Of a stretch of DNA of 64,000 nucleotides, positions 1 to 10,417 are shown piece after piece; position 1 is the first letter of the stretch, and each line of letters opens with the position of its first letter. Where the stretch lies: assembly GCA_022792535.1 (NCBI GenBank), contig JAAWBG010000017.1, positions 1-64,000 of the forward strand. Direction: 5' to 3'. The position numbers were made by a program, and so were the translations under genes. Source of the stretch: Lachnospiraceae bacterium. GTDB lineage: Bacteria > Bacillota > Clostridia > Lachnospirales > Lachnospiraceae. The notes beneath the pieces are model-generated. The model saw only the letters and a program-made list of their open reading frames with translations. It was not told the origin of the DNA and did not search any database.

Positions 1-1
1 C

Positions 2-118
2 GACTTTGCAAAACAGCTTAAAGTGTATAACCGCAGGGATTACAATAACTTTCCCATGCGGCCGCTTGGGTGGAAAACACCTAATGAAGTGTTAAAGAAT
101 TATCTGCGGTCAGTGTAA
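2..118 (+). pseudogene. C-terminal fragment of an IS481-like DDE transposase/integrase
   Basis: Frame 2 reads DFAKQLKVYNRRDYNNFPMRPLGWKTPNEVLKNYLRSV* at the window edge; typical integrase-core C-terminus. May be intact outside the window. Confidence 0.7.
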
Positions 119-125
119 CACATGT

Positions 126-338
126 TTGACAAACCTACAATTTTATTGCCCAGGGGGATTTAACTATGAAAAAATGTCTGCTTCGTCAAAACTTATGATG
201 AAGATGTTTATAAAAATGCTTAAAGCCAAAAAAGATAAAACAGAAGCAGAACAAGAAATGATAAAGATGATTTCTACGTCCTATGATATTTCAGACAAGA
301 AATATATCAAGCCTATTTTGGAATGTTTGAAAATGTAA
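126..338 (+). pseudogene. C-terminal fragment of a flavodoxin-domain protein
   Basis: FYCPGGFNYEKMSASSKLMMKMFIKMLKAKKDKTEAEQEMI...YIKPILECLK resembles the C-terminus of flavodoxin-domain proteins; no N-terminal flavodoxin fold; abuts the transposase end. Confidence 0.5.
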
Positions 339-364
339 TTTCTGTTTTTTGTACAGAGATTGAG

Positions 365-416
365 AGTAAAGTCATCAGCTCTGGGTCTGTGCATCTGTGT
401 CTCTGATGACTTTACT
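365..416. terminator. Hairpin AGTAAAGTCATCAG...CTGATGACTTTACT
   Basis: 14-bp perfect inverted repeat between convergent fragments. Confidence 0.6.
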
Positions 417-428
417 TAACGAGAATTT

Positions 429-778
429 TTATTCAAAATACCCGCAAACCTCTCCTTGTTGGATAATGTGGCCATTTGCCTTACTCAGAACTTTTCTCTT
501 AGTAGAAGATGCTTTCAAACTAATCTTACAATCTAATGCATAAATGGTAAAACAATATCTGTGGGATTTACCTTTCGGCGGCTTCGGTCCTGCATAGCGG
601 TGAAATCCATATCCGATTCCCTGTACCGCGCCCTCTGGTGAAGATACCGTTTTTCCTGATGGGATGGCTTTCGCAATTTTATCTGCTGCAGGAATGTTCC
701 AAATAATCCAATGTGTAAATCTTTTCATCGGATGGCTCAAATCTTCCAGGGTAATAATAAAAGTTTTGGCATATGGAG
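429..778 (-). pseudogene. Truncated PEBP / YbhB-YbcL (Raf kinase inhibitor-like) protein
   Basis: LEDLSHPMKRFTHWIIWNIP...GAVQGIGYGFHRYAGPKPPKGKSHRYCFTIYALD...NGHIIQQGEVCGYFE; N-terminal part missing and fused to unrelated sequence. Confidence 0.7.
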
Positions 779-1204
779 ATAAGTTTTTTTCCCCTCTTTC
801 TGCCCATAACAAAAAACAATGCAGCCGCAAAAGCTAATACCATAGTTGTAGCTGCACTGGCCTCAATTCCATATATGCCGCCATTCCAAATGTTGCTGCC
901 TACAGACTGTATATCAAATATTGCTGTTACATTTTCCTCATTGCCGCTTAAATTCAATCCAAGGACACTATACAAAATAGCATTCCAAAATGAATAAAAT
1001 GGTACTTACAATCACTGCCGTCAAAAATGAGGTTTTTTCTTTAAGCGCGTGCAAAACAATTCCCCTGCAAAGCATTTCTTCCGCTATAAACAAACCTGTG
1101 ATGTAACATACCCAAAAGGCAAGTATTTTCTTGATGATGAACAGTGATACAGGCATCTTAGTACTATTATTAAATGGACTGACTTTTTTCAAAAACTGTT
1201 TCAT
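779..1204 (-). pseudogene. Frameshifted CPBP-family intramembrane protease remnant
   Basis: Two overlapping minus-strand frames (968-1204 and 679-975); first carries AEEMLCRGIVLHAL (EExxxR motif), second a TM segment and basic C-terminus. Confidence 0.55.
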
Positions 1205-1779
1205 TTTTCCATTCCACCCTGCAAATCATGAATACCATCCAGTATTGTTTTCAGTGCAAAATCAAAGCTGTCATTTATGGATAGGGGGTTTCCATATCCA
1301 CCATGGCTTTCAATGGAAGAAAACCCTTGCAGAAATCCCCGAAACATACGCACAATATGCACTTTTTGCTCCTCATTTAATTTGTAGGAATCAAGAACCT
1401 GAAAAAAAACAGACACCATACCCTGTGTCGCTTGCAAATGCTCCTCTGACTGATACATATTGTACCATTGCATGGCTTCAAACAATCCCTTATGCTCGGC
1501 AGCAAAATTACGATAAGCATAACATATCGCCATGATTGCATCATCCTTCGCCCTGCCTATGGCGGCTTTTGTAATCTTGTTTTCTAAAGAATGCCAGCCA
1601 TACAGCATAAGCTCTTTGTTTAGTTCATCAAGTCCACCATTAAAATGCTTATACAAAGATGGGGATTTTACTCCCAATTCTGCCGCCAACACCTTTAGGG
1701 TTACATTCGCAAGGCCTCTTTCATCCGCTATTTTAGCCGCCATTTCAATAATTGTTGTTTTGTTTAAACCTGCTTTCAT
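1201..1779 (-). CDS. TetR/AcrR family transcriptional regulator
   Basis: MKAGLNKTTIIEMAAKIADERGLANVTLKVLAAELGVKSPSLYKHF HTH; start moved to the internal Met. Confidence 0.85.
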   Translation of the reverse strand: MKAGLNKTTIIEMAAKIADERGLANVTLKVLAAELGVKSPSLYKHFNGGLDELNKELMLYGWHSLENKITKAAIGRAKDDAIMAICYAYRNFAAEHKGLFEAMQWYNMYQSEEHLQATQGMVSVFFQVLDSYKLNEEQKVHIVRMFRGFLQGFSSIESHGGYGNPLSINDSFDFALKTILDGIHDLQGGMEK

Positions 1780-2145
1780 ATTGGCTACTCCTATTTTTTT
1801 ATAGCTAATTATATTAGCTATTATAGCATTCAAGTTCACTTGCGTCAATATATAAAAACTTCCGAAAATAAGCGGTAGAGTTTTTACACCCTACCGCCAT
1901 TATCAGTTATACATATAATATTTCATCGCTTTCCCACCTGTCGGCACAGTCGGTTCACAGCTTGAGTATTTCTCTCAATCGTATCTCCTAATTTTCTGCA
2001 CTTTCAGTTTTTTTACACTTTCAGTTTTAAATTTCCTCATTGATAGTTCATCTAAGTCCCTTTTAAATACGACATGATTCAAATACATACTACCATATCC
2101 AAATTCACAGGCAGTCTCCCAGTTCTTCCATTTCCATCAACAGCT

Positions 2146-3018
2146 TTACTTTTCCGCTACGGAAAACCATATTTCAAAATAGGAATTATTGTCGTGAACC
2201 TCAGCGCTGGGATAAACTTCTATGCACATCCCGCCTGCAGGCTGATATTTGCTGGTTGGAAAAAATTCTGTATAAATTTTCTGATACAGCTCTTGGAATG
2301 CTTCTGGCATTTTCCCAGTGTAAGGGAACACCGCCCAAGTGTTCGCAGGCACTTTCTCAATCGTCAGCCCTGCCTCCACGTCGCCGCCCGAATAAGCCGC
2401 TCCGATTGCGTAGTCAAAATCCCCCACTGTGGGATTGTCAAAGCATATCCCAACGATTGCCTCTCCGAAAATATTTTCTGGATTGACGTATTTGCACAAC
2501 CTGTCAATCGTTCCATCTGCTCCGCAAGACGTCCATGTCCTATGGATATTTTTCTGGCTGATTTCCTGTCCTCCTCCGTATCTGGCTCTTTTGGCAATGA
2601 CTTCAAACTCTTCCCGTTTTTCAATTCTGTAATTCATTGTTGTTCCTCCTTCTAATATAATTTTTACGGAAACTCTGGAAAAGGATTTGAGTGTAAGTTT
2701 TTCATTTTTCGCTTGGGCAGGGGTAATCCCGTGGAACTTTGTAAATGCTCTGCTAAAGCTTTCCGGACTGTTATATCCGTATTTTAAGGCAACGTCTATT
2801 ACTTTTTCATTTCCAGATGATAACTCTGTTCCTGCCAGCGATAATCTTCTATTGCGGATATATTCGCCAATAGAATAGCCGCAGATAATATGAAAAATTC
2901 TCTGAAAATGGAAACTTGAAGAATACGCTTGTTTTGCAATTTCAACATAGTCGATCTCCTCGGTAATATGATCTTCCATATAATCTATCGCCTTCTGTAA
3001 TCCTTTCACCCATTCCAT
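2146..3018 (-). CDS. AraC family regulator with GyrI-like effector-binding domain
   Basis: Two C-type HTHs at N-terminus (SSSFHFQRIFHIICGYSIGEYIRNRRLSLA) followed by a GyrI-like domain. Confidence 0.85.
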   Translation of the reverse strand: MEWVKGLQKAIDYMEDHITEEIDYVEIAKQAYSSSFHFQRIFHIICGYSIGEYIRNRRLSLAGTELSSGNEKVIDVALKYGYNSPESFSRAFTKFHGITPAQAKNEKLTLKSFSRVSVKIILEGGTTMNYRIEKREEFEVIAKRARYGGGQEISQKNIHRTWTSCGADGTIDRLCKYVNPENIFGEAIVGICFDNPTVGDFDYAIGAAYSGGDVEAGLTIEKVPANTWAVFPYTGKMPEAFQELYQKIYTEFFPTSKYQPAGGMCIEVYPSAEVHDNNSYFEIWFSVAEK

Positions 3019-3279
3019 GTTTTTCCCTCCTTCCGTAACTTAGTATAGAAAAATAACAACAGCTTTTCCTGATATTCTATGCTTTGCTCTGTTAAGTTTC
3101 AATTATCTCTCTTACTTTTATTTTTAAGGGCGTCCATAACAATTTTCCATTTTCCGGTGTGTAACTTTCACTTTTTCAATCTTAAAATCACTTGACAATA
3201 TTATTGCAGCTCACTATACTAAAGCGGCAGCCCGCGGCGTATCAGTGGGTTCCATTTACAATTTCAAAGGAGGCAGATT

Positions 3280-3705
3280 ATGAAAGTAAAACGGAATACG
3301 CTGCTGCTCCTTGCCTGTCTGGTGTGGAGCGCGGCGGGATTTAATATTCTCCGTATTGGCTTGCTGGCTTATCCAGCTTATCTTACGACCTTAAATTGTC
3401 TATTGTCTGCATTGGTTTTTTCAGTGTTTCAAAAATTTATTTTTGGAAAACTGGTAAAAAAGCATACTGCCAGAATCAACGTTTATTCCGAAGAACGTCT
3501 TTTTTTCCTGAAGTTTTTTGATAAAAAAGCATTTATCATCATGGCGGTAATGATGACCGGCGGTATTGGACTGCGTGCAGGCAAACTTGCGCCAGAGGAA
3601 TTTATCGCAGTTTTCTACACCGGCTTAGGAGCTTCCCTTCTGCTGGCTGGATTATTGTTTGGCCGCAATTACGTCAGAGCAGTACTTTCAGGCGCCACAG
3701 TTTAA
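3280..3705 (+). CDS. Hypothetical membrane protein
   Basis: ORF with good RBS (aaaggaggcagattATG) and several hydrophobic segments. Confidence 0.6.
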   Translation: MKVKRNTLLLLACLVWSAAGFNILRIGLLAYPAYLTTLNCLLSALVFSVFQKFIFGKLVKKHTARINVYSEERLFFLKFFDKKAFIIMAVMMTGGIGLRAGKLAPEEFIAVFYTGLGASLLLAGLLFGRNYVRAVLSGATV

Positions 3706-3829
3706 AATTTAACTTCTCATTAAAAAATCCCCTTGAAAGTTAACGCCTCCTCTATTGTTACCAGCGTAATTCCATGCTACCATAAAAACAGCAAAACTTT
3801 TATATCTTTCAGATTGAGGAGGCGGCATT

Positions 3830-4909
3830 ATGCCTATGAATTTGATCATCCAAGAAAGGCGAAAAGCATTGGGTTTGACACAAGAACAAGTAGCCAAATA
3901 TCTCAATGTATCCATTCCTGCTGTCAGCAAGTGGGAATCAGGCGCTACAAACCCTGATATCTCTCTGCTGGTACCTTTGGCACGCTTGCTTAAAACTGAT
4001 TTGAACACCCTGCTCTGTTTTCAGGAAGACATATCGCAACAGGAAATCGGATATTTCTGCAGGGAAATTAATTCCCTTGTCCAGACCAGTGGAATTGCAT
4101 CCGGCTTTCAGGCTGCAGCGGAAAAACTCCACGAATACCCCCATAACGAGACATTATTGCACTGTCTTACTTTTCAGCTTGACGGTTTATTGATCCTGTC
4201 TGGATTGTCTGAAGAAGAAATGGACCCATATAACACTTTGCTTGCCAAATGGTACTGCAAGCTTGCAGAAAGCAGCGACAGCAAAATCCGTAATAGCGCC
4301 GACTATATGAGAGTAAGCAGATTTATCCAGAAAGGCGACTATGATAAAGCACAGGAAATTTTGGATTTAATGCCGGATAAAGAAGATTTTATCAGCAGCA
4401 TAGCTGACAAACGAATGCTGCAGATTAATATCTATCTAGGCCAAGGTGAAACAGAAAAAGCGATCAAAGAATTACAGAGCGCACTGCTTACGTCTCTCAC
4501 TAAAGTTCAGATGCTGCTCTGTAAGATGATCGACGCTGAATTAGCGGCAGATAACATGCAGACTGCAAAAAATATTGCAGAAAAAACAAGTCAAATGGCT
4601 ATCCTTTTTGACTTATGGGAATATAATTCATTTATAGCTCCTTTGCAGATCGCCAGCGCAGAGAAAGACGCCGATGAATGTATTGTTCTTTTACGGAAAA
4701 TTCTTGCGGCCATACGCCATCCCTGGGATATGAGCAGCTCTCCCTTATTCTATCATATTGCCAAAATTGCTAAAACTTCCGATCCCAAACAAATGCTGCC
4801 GGCAATTCTGTCCGAAATGGAAAGTACGGACGCTGCATATGCTTTTTTACAAGATCATACTGAATTCAGAGAATTACTTTCTGAATATAAGGCATTGCTG
4901 GACAAATAA
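3830..4909 (+). CDS. XRE-family transcriptional regulator with TPR-like C-terminus
   Basis: IIQERRKALGLTQEQVAKYLNVSIPAVSKWESGATNPDISLLVPLARLL. Confidence 0.85.
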   Translation: MPMNLIIQERRKALGLTQEQVAKYLNVSIPAVSKWESGATNPDISLLVPLARLLKTDLNTLLCFQEDISQQEIGYFCREINSLVQTSGIASGFQAAAEKLHEYPHNETLLHCLTFQLDGLLILSGLSEEEMDPYNTLLAKWYCKLAESSDSKIRNSADYMRVSRFIQKGDYDKAQEILDLMPDKEDFISSIADKRMLQINIYLGQGETEKAIKELQSALLTSLTKVQMLLCKMIDAELAADNMQTAKNIAEKTSQMAILFDLWEYNSFIAPLQIASAEKDADECIVLLRKILAAIRHPWDMSSSPLFYHIAKIAKTSDPKQMLPAILSEMESTDAAYAFLQDHTEFRELLSEYKALLDK

Positions 4910-4957
4910 TGGAAGACACTTTCAGAAAGTCGAGTTGATACATTCTTAGAAACCATT

Positions 4958-5593
4958 TTATTCCAGAAAGGAATGGCTCATAATATAAAATTCCTCCTGG
5001 CTTGGCTGACATTTCTTTTCCATTTCTCCTAAAGCAGCATCGTACTGCATTGCTGCCTCCTCATTGATCTCCATCACCGGACTGCTCTGATAAAACCATT
5101 TTCTCCCGTCCAGCGCATTGGGCGCAAGTTCCTTTACCATCATTGCCGCCGGATACTTTCCATTTTCCAGACAAACATTGTATTTTTTGCAGCTTCTAAA
5201 CCCTCTGCTCACATAATTTACAGGGCTTCCAAATATCACAATGACATCGTATCCCATCTTTTCTGCCTGCTGAAAAGAATGTTCCATCAGCTTCTTTCCA
5301 TAACCCTTCCGCTGAAATTCGGGGACCACGCAGACGGGCCCAAATGTGAGTATTTCTTTTTCTTCTCCCTTTTCATCTGTCAGTTTCGCCTTTGTGTACA
5401 TAATATTTCCAATAATCTGACCCTCCAGTTCCATTACAAAATCCAGTTCCGCTATAAAATCCCTATGCTGACGCATAGTATGCACCAGATAGTGTTCTAC
5501 GCAGCCTTCCATGTAAAGGTTATAAAACGATTTTCTGGTAATGTCTTCCACACTTTTATAATCTGCTTCTATTTCATTTCGTATCTTTATCAT
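4958..5593 (-). CDS. GNAT family N-acetyltransferase
   Basis: LTFGPVCVVPEFQRKGYGKKLMEHSFQQAEKMGYDVIVIFGSPVNY. Confidence 0.85.
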   Translation of the reverse strand: MIKIRNEIEADYKSVEDITRKSFYNLYMEGCVEHYLVHTMRQHRDFIAELDFVMELEGQIIGNIMYTKAKLTDEKGEEKEILTFGPVCVVPEFQRKGYGKKLMEHSFQQAEKMGYDVIVIFGSPVNYVSRGFRSCKKYNVCLENGKYPAAMMVKELAPNALDGRKWFYQSSPVMEINEEAAMQYDAALGEMEKKCQPSQEEFYIMSHSFLE

Positions 5594-5877
5594 TTTTAAA
5601 ACACCCTCCACATTTCTATTCTATCCTTTTCTGATTTCAATCAAGGGCAGGATATCATCTTCAGATTGATATAGTCATTATACCATATCAAATCTTCTCC
5701 TGCATCCTCCTAAACAGTCTAATCCGTATATGGACAATTATCCAAAAATATGGTATGATTTTAACAACATTTGACACACATTTTATACAGCAATAGTAAT
5801 CATTTTGTACCAGCGTATCAATGGTTGGATTCAATAAGAAAAAGGAGTTGTATCCCACTCCTTTTACGAGGAATTTT

Positions 5878-6858
5878 ATGGAAAATTATACCTTTCTTCA
5901 AGTCATGGGCCGAGGCCGTCATCCAGAGAATGCAGGCATTGCAGACAGCTCTTACTGCATTTTTTCCCGCCCCATTGAGGAACCTGTTCTGCGTCAGAAT
6001 ATTTTTGGAGATGAGTCTTCCCTGACTCTGGAACTCAATTACGGAGAGGGAGATCTGCTGAGCGACCTTCGTCTTCGACAGGCAGGCACAAATCTGATTC
6101 TGGAAGAGTCTTCGACAGGCCAGTTCCAGTCTTTCCTGATGGATAAAGAGATCAAATACATCGGTCATGCTTTTATGTATGCCCTTCTGTTTAAAATTGC
6201 CGATTTGAATGAATTGGTGGAACACAGTATCAAAGATATGAAGATTCTGGAGGACTCTCTGGACAACCGCATTGACAACAGCGGCACATATGAGATTCTG
6301 GATTTTCGCCGGCGCTATACAGAATACGGCAATCAGATCATTGCCCTGAAAGAAATTGTCGCCCGTATTGACAAAGGCTACTATCCCATGCAGATGCAAA
6401 ACAGCTATGTACTCCAGGGACAGGTCGCATTAGATTTTCGTTTTTTAGAAGAACGCTACGAATTAAATAAAAATACTATCATTAAGGACTTAGATACTTA
6501 CACTTCCATTGTCAGCAACAATCTCAGCCGCAACACTCGTCTTTTAACTCTGGTTTCTTTAGGGGCTGTGGCATTAAACTTTATGTTCGGAAGTCTGCTG
6601 GCCGTCAGCCCGGCTATCGGCGTCACTGGAGGGGTTCTGATCGGCGGATTAACTGCCGGAGCCGCTGTTTTCTACCGTTCTAATGGCAGCCGGCGTTTTT
6701 CCCGTCTCCATGACAGCCAGATTCTTTCTGATGTTCTGGAAGAAAAACCTGCGGATAAATCCTATGCTCTGGAACAGCAGAAAAAATCCCCTGAGAACCT
6801 AGAGACATCGAAGGAGCATACGAAAAACACAGAAGATGCCAAACCCCTGCAAAAATAA
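5878..6858 (+). CDS. CorA-like divalent cation transporter-type membrane protein lacking a GMN motif
   Basis: Long helical N-terminal domain, two C-terminal TMs (LLTLVSLGAVALNFMFG... and IGVTGGVLIGGLTAGAAVFY). Start placed at 5878 because of AGGA RBS; ORF opens at 5821. Confidence 0.5.
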   Translation: MENYTFLQVMGRGRHPENAGIADSSYCIFSRPIEEPVLRQNIFGDESSLTLELNYGEGDLLSDLRLRQAGTNLILEESSTGQFQSFLMDKEIKYIGHAFMYALLFKIADLNELVEHSIKDMKILEDSLDNRIDNSGTYEILDFRRRYTEYGNQIIALKEIVARIDKGYYPMQMQNSYVLQGQVALDFRFLEERYELNKNTIIKDLDTYTSIVSNNLSRNTRLLTLVSLGAVALNFMFGSLLAVSPAIGVTGGVLIGGLTAGAAVFYRSNGSRRFSRLHDSQILSDVLEEKPADKSYALEQQKKSPENLETSKEHTKNTEDAKPLQK

Positions 6859-6866
6859 AATACTGC

Positions 6867-6915
6867 AGACCAGGAGCCATCCAATTTCCCCTTGAAATTG
6901 GATGGCTCCTGGTCT
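6867..6915 (-). terminator. Strong intrinsic hairpin, likely bidirectional
   Basis: AGACCAGGAGCCATCCAATTTC-cccttg-AAATTGGATGGCTCCTGGTCT; T-rich tract follows on the minus strand. Confidence 0.8.
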
Positions 6916-6967
6916 CTAAAAACAATCTATTATTTGATAACAATTTATCTGCTAACAGATATCAATC

Positions 6968-8638
6968 TCACACGCTAAACTTATCCATCAGCCCCACCAT
7001 GGTCTCTACCTGGGCTTTCTGTTCCTGACTGACAGCGGCTGTCTCCTGGGAAGCTGCAGAATTACTGTCCACAATCTCTGCAATACGTCTCATTGTCTCA
7101 TTCAGCTGATGCATGTTCTGCACATCGTTAGTAAGAATTCCTGACATTCTCCCCATTCTTCCTGTGGCTTCTCTGGCTCCTAACATTACTTCGTCCATAT
7201 TTGCCACTGTTTCATCTGCAATGGAGATTCCTCTCTCCAGGGCCAGAACTGTTCTCTCAATCAGTTTGTCTGTTTCCCCTGCTGCCTGCGCAGACTCCTC
7301 GGCAAGACTCTTCACCTGATCTGCAACCACTGCAAATCCTTTTCCAGCTTCTCCCGCCCTGGCGGCCTCTATTGCCGCGTTTAAGGATAACAGATTGGTC
7401 TGAGACGCAATATCCTCAATGGTATTTATAATTTGTCCTATCTCTTCTGAACAACTGCTGATTTCGCTGATTGCCCCTTTCAACTCCTGCATTTTAGCAT
7501 TTCCCGCCTCTAACACATGTCCTGCCCGCATAGAAATCTCTACTGTCTCTGTTGCCTCTAAGGCGCTGTGTTCCATACTTTTATACATGTCATTCATCAG
7601 ACTTACCAGATCTGATATCTTTCCTGCCTGTTCCTGGCTTCCTTCTGCCAAATCGACTGCAGCGCAGGACAATTGTTCAGATCCTCCGTCAATCTGCAGA
7701 GAAACTTCCCGAATCGTCCCCAAAGTTTCTTTCATCTTCTCGCTGATTTTCAGAAATGACTCTTTAATCTGTCCGTATTCCCCCACATACTCCTGACCCA
7801 TCTCAAAATTATAATCTCCGTTTCCCATTCCTTCCAAAATATCGGAAATTTCCTGAATCATCTCTGTGGTGTTGCTCTTCATATGAAAAATAGCGCCTGC
7901 CATTTTTCCTACTTCGCTCTCGTCTTCTTCAATTTCAAACTCTGCATGGAAGTTTCCCTCTGCCAGTTCCACCATCTGATCCGATACCTTCACAATAGGT
8001 ATCAGCAATTCTTCTCTGGAAAATTTCACAATTTTGGCAACTTGTAAGATCAAGTATATGAAAGAAAGGCCATAGAGTACCTGGACAATTCCCTGGAATA
8101 TTCTCAATCCAATTTTGGTATTTTTTATCCGTGTCTGAATGTGGGTAATCACTTCGTCCGTCAGAGTATTGATCTGCTGTGTCGTATCCCGATATTCTTC
8201 CCCATATACCCGGCTCTTTGCCGCCTCTATATCGCCTTTTCCAGCAAGTTCTAACGCCTCTTCTTCTATGGGAACCAGTCCGTTGGAAAATTCTGCGATC
8301 TGGTTCATACTGTCCCACTCTTCCTGGCTTATCTTATTCTTTTTTAATCCTGCCAATGCAGCGTCACGATTTTTGTCCTCATTCAGCTCTTTCATATAGG
8401 TATCGTAATACCCCTGCTCTCCAGTGGCCGCATATGCCTGCACCGCATAGGTCAAGGTCTTGGATGCAAGTCTGTACTGGTTCAAATATGCAGTGGTTTC
8501 TAATTCTTTATCCGCTACCCGGCTCATCCAGATGTTGGTCCCAATAGAAAGCAAAAGCAAAACAGCCCCTACTCCCACTACAGTCATTGACCGCCTGACT
8601 ATCTTTTTTAATTGAAACGATTGGCTGTTTTTCTCCAT
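6968..8638 (-). CDS. Methyl-accepting chemotaxis protein
   Basis: MCP signalling hairpin [44 protein letters not shown]; two TM segments. Confidence 0.95.
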   Translation of the reverse strand: MEKNSQSFQLKKIVRRSMTVVGVGAVLLLLSIGTNIWMSRVADKELETTAYLNQYRLASKTLTYAVQAYAATGEQGYYDTYMKELNEDKNRDAALAGLKKNKISQEEWDSMNQIAEFSNGLVPIEEEALELAGKGDIEAAKSRVYGEEYRDTTQQINTLTDEVITHIQTRIKNTKIGLRIFQGIVQVLYGLSFIYLILQVAKIVKFSREELLIPIVKVSDQMVELAEGNFHAEFEIEEDESEVGKMAGAIFHMKSNTTEMIQEISDILEGMGNGDYNFEMGQEYVGEYGQIKESFLKISEKMKETLGTIREVSLQIDGGSEQLSCAAVDLAEGSQEQAGKISDLVSLMNDMYKSMEHSALEATETVEISMRAGHVLEAGNAKMQELKGAISEISSCSEEIGQIINTIEDIASQTNLLSLNAAIEAARAGEAGKGFAVVADQVKSLAEESAQAAGETDKLIERTVLALERGISIADETVANMDEVMLGAREATGRMGRMSGILTNDVQNMHQLNETMRRIAEIVDSNSAASQETAAVSQEQKAQVETMVGLMDKFSV

Positions 8639-8732
8639 AATTTTCCCTTTGCTTTCTATTTTTTGTTGAATTTGTCTAATAATATTTTACTTTATATTAC
8701 TTATTTCATCAAGTTTAACTATTATATTTCTT

Positions 8733-8838
8733 AAAAAGACTGTTACAAAACAAAAGATTTCTACAGCATATGTTACAGATATTGGTACTATTGTCACTAC
8801 ATGCTGTAAAATCCCTGTATTTTGCAACAGTCTCTTTC
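8733..8838 (-). terminator. Long imperfect hairpin downstream of pduV
   Basis: Outer arms AAAAAGACTGTTACAAAA / TTTTGCAACAGTCTCTTT, inner arms CTACAGCAT / ATGCTGTA; T-run follows on minus strand. Confidence 0.6.
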
Positions 8839-8894
8839 TTTTCTATCTTTTTACATCTTATATTTTTGAAGGAAATGCACAAATAAAAGGCATA

Positions 8895-9401
8895 CTATAC
8901 TTTTCCAAATTTATCGGAGATAATCTTACGCGGGCGGCTGGCATCCTCTTCTGACTCCCAGGGAAGCACATCCCCTGGCTCCCGGAGATAATTAAGCACC
9001 TGCCAAATCCCCTCTCCTGTATAAGAACTAACCCGAAACACCGGCCTGCACCCAGCCATCTCTAGCCATTGATGGGCTCGATCTGGATTACCGTCTTCCC
9101 TGTCAATCTGGGTAACAATCCCAATCACAGGACGATTACAGGCGGCCGCACAGCAAGGCGGATAGAGAGAATAGGGTTCTGCTGCATTCAGCAGAAGACC
9201 TACCACATCCGCCTCATAGGAATACAGGGCCAAGGCGCGGGCTAAAGTAGCAGTCTCTGCATACTCTCCTGGTGTATCAATCACCACATCATAATGATTG
9301 ATGTACTGGGTCTTGTGATAAGAAATCACATCTCCTTTGAGGGCCTGCGTTAAAGTGGTTTTTCCGCATTCACTCCGTCCCATTAAAATAATTTTTTTCA
9401 T
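8895..9401 (-). CDS. pduV: PduV/EutP-like GTPase
   Basis: P-loop [20 protein letters not shown]; last pdu gene. Confidence 0.85.
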   Translation of the reverse strand: MKKIILMGRSECGKTTLTQALKGDVISYHKTQYINHYDVVIDTPGEYAETATLARALALYSYEADVVGLLLNAAEPYSLYPPCCAAACNRPVIGIVTQIDREDGNPDRAHQWLEMAGCRPVFRVSSYTGEGIWQVLNYLREPGDVLPWESEEDASRPRKIISDKFGKV

Positions 9402-9790
9402 GTTCTTGTAATCTCACAAACTGTAAAACCTAAATGATTTTTCAGATAGGCCAGGATACTGGAAACTGCGGACTGGACATTGGAAATTCGTCCTGTAAAA
9501 ATCAATGTTCCGCTGAAACGGTCTATAAAACCAATCTCAACCGGAGAGGTCTTCAGTGCGATATCGCCGGCAATCACGGATATTTCAGATGGACACATAC
9601 TTAAGATCCCAATCGCTGACTGCTTATAATCCAGTTCCGGATTCAAACCTAATTTCTGGTAGATAATCTCACCAGGACTTGCAATAATATGTGCCAAGGT
9701 AACCTGTTTTCCAGGAACTGTTTCCTGAATAATACGCAATTTTCCTTCTGCAGACGCGCCGATATCCAAAAGATTCATATCCATTGCCAA
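9398..9790 (-). CDS. pduU: PduU/EutS-type (circularly permuted) BMC shell protein
   Basis: [23 protein letters not shown]...[42 protein letters not shown]. Confidence 0.85.
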   Translation of the reverse strand: MAMDMNLLDIGASAEGKLRIIQETVPGKQVTLAHIIASPGEIIYQKLGLNPELDYKQSAIGILSMCPSEISVIAGDIALKTSPVEIGFIDRFSGTLIFTGRISNVQSAVSSILAYLKNHLGFTVCEITRT

Positions 9791-9843
9791 CTCACTCCTT
9801 TTCTCTTAATTCATTTCTTCCTGGGGCTGCAAATTTCCAGGTT

Positions 9844-10398
9844 TCACACCAGCTTTTCAAGCAGTCCTTTATGGGGGGAAGGAATCACGCAGCTGCTTGT
9901 AATATCCCCCGTATCCGCTAACTGATTAAGACAGGAATTCAGCGCTGATCTCACTGCAGATATCTCCCCAGTAAAAATCAGATACCCTTTTCCTCCCAGC
10001 CCTCTGGCTGCCCGAACCTCCATAAGGGTGATGTTAGATGCTTTTGCAGCAATATCTGCGGCCTGTACTGCAGTCAAGGCTGACATTGTTTCCAGCATAC
10101 CCAAAGCCGCCACATGTTCTACCTCAATTGTGCCCACCAACGCCGATGGCACAGATGCATGGACATTATTGATGATATGATGACAGATAAGGAAAGTTCC
10201 TGCAACCTGCCTTCCTTTTTCCATGGAGCTTTTTACTGCCCCTACCTGCCCACTGATGATAATGATATATTTCCCTGGACAGATAGCGGTAGCTGCCAGC
10301 AACTCCACGTCTGCAGCTTTCAGCATTTCATCTGCAGACTGTACCCCTGCCGGAATGCTTTTCAGCTCCAACAATCCAATCGACTTTCCCATACGCAT
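9844..10398 (-). CDS. pduT: PduT tandem-domain BMC shell protein
   Basis: Two BMC domains; Cys in AATAICPGKYIIIISGQVGAVKSS corresponds to the region where PduT carries an Fe-S ligand. Confidence 0.88.
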   Translation of the reverse strand: MRMGKSIGLLELKSIPAGVQSADEMLKAADVELLAATAICPGKYIIIISGQVGAVKSSMEKGRQVAGTFLICHHIINNVHASVPSALVGTIEVEHVAALGMLETMSALTAVQAADIAAKASNITLMEVRAARGLGGKGYLIFTGEISAVRSALNSCLNQLADTGDITSSCVIPSPHKGLLEKLV

Positions 10399-10417
10399 AT
10401 CCTTTCTAATCTATCTT

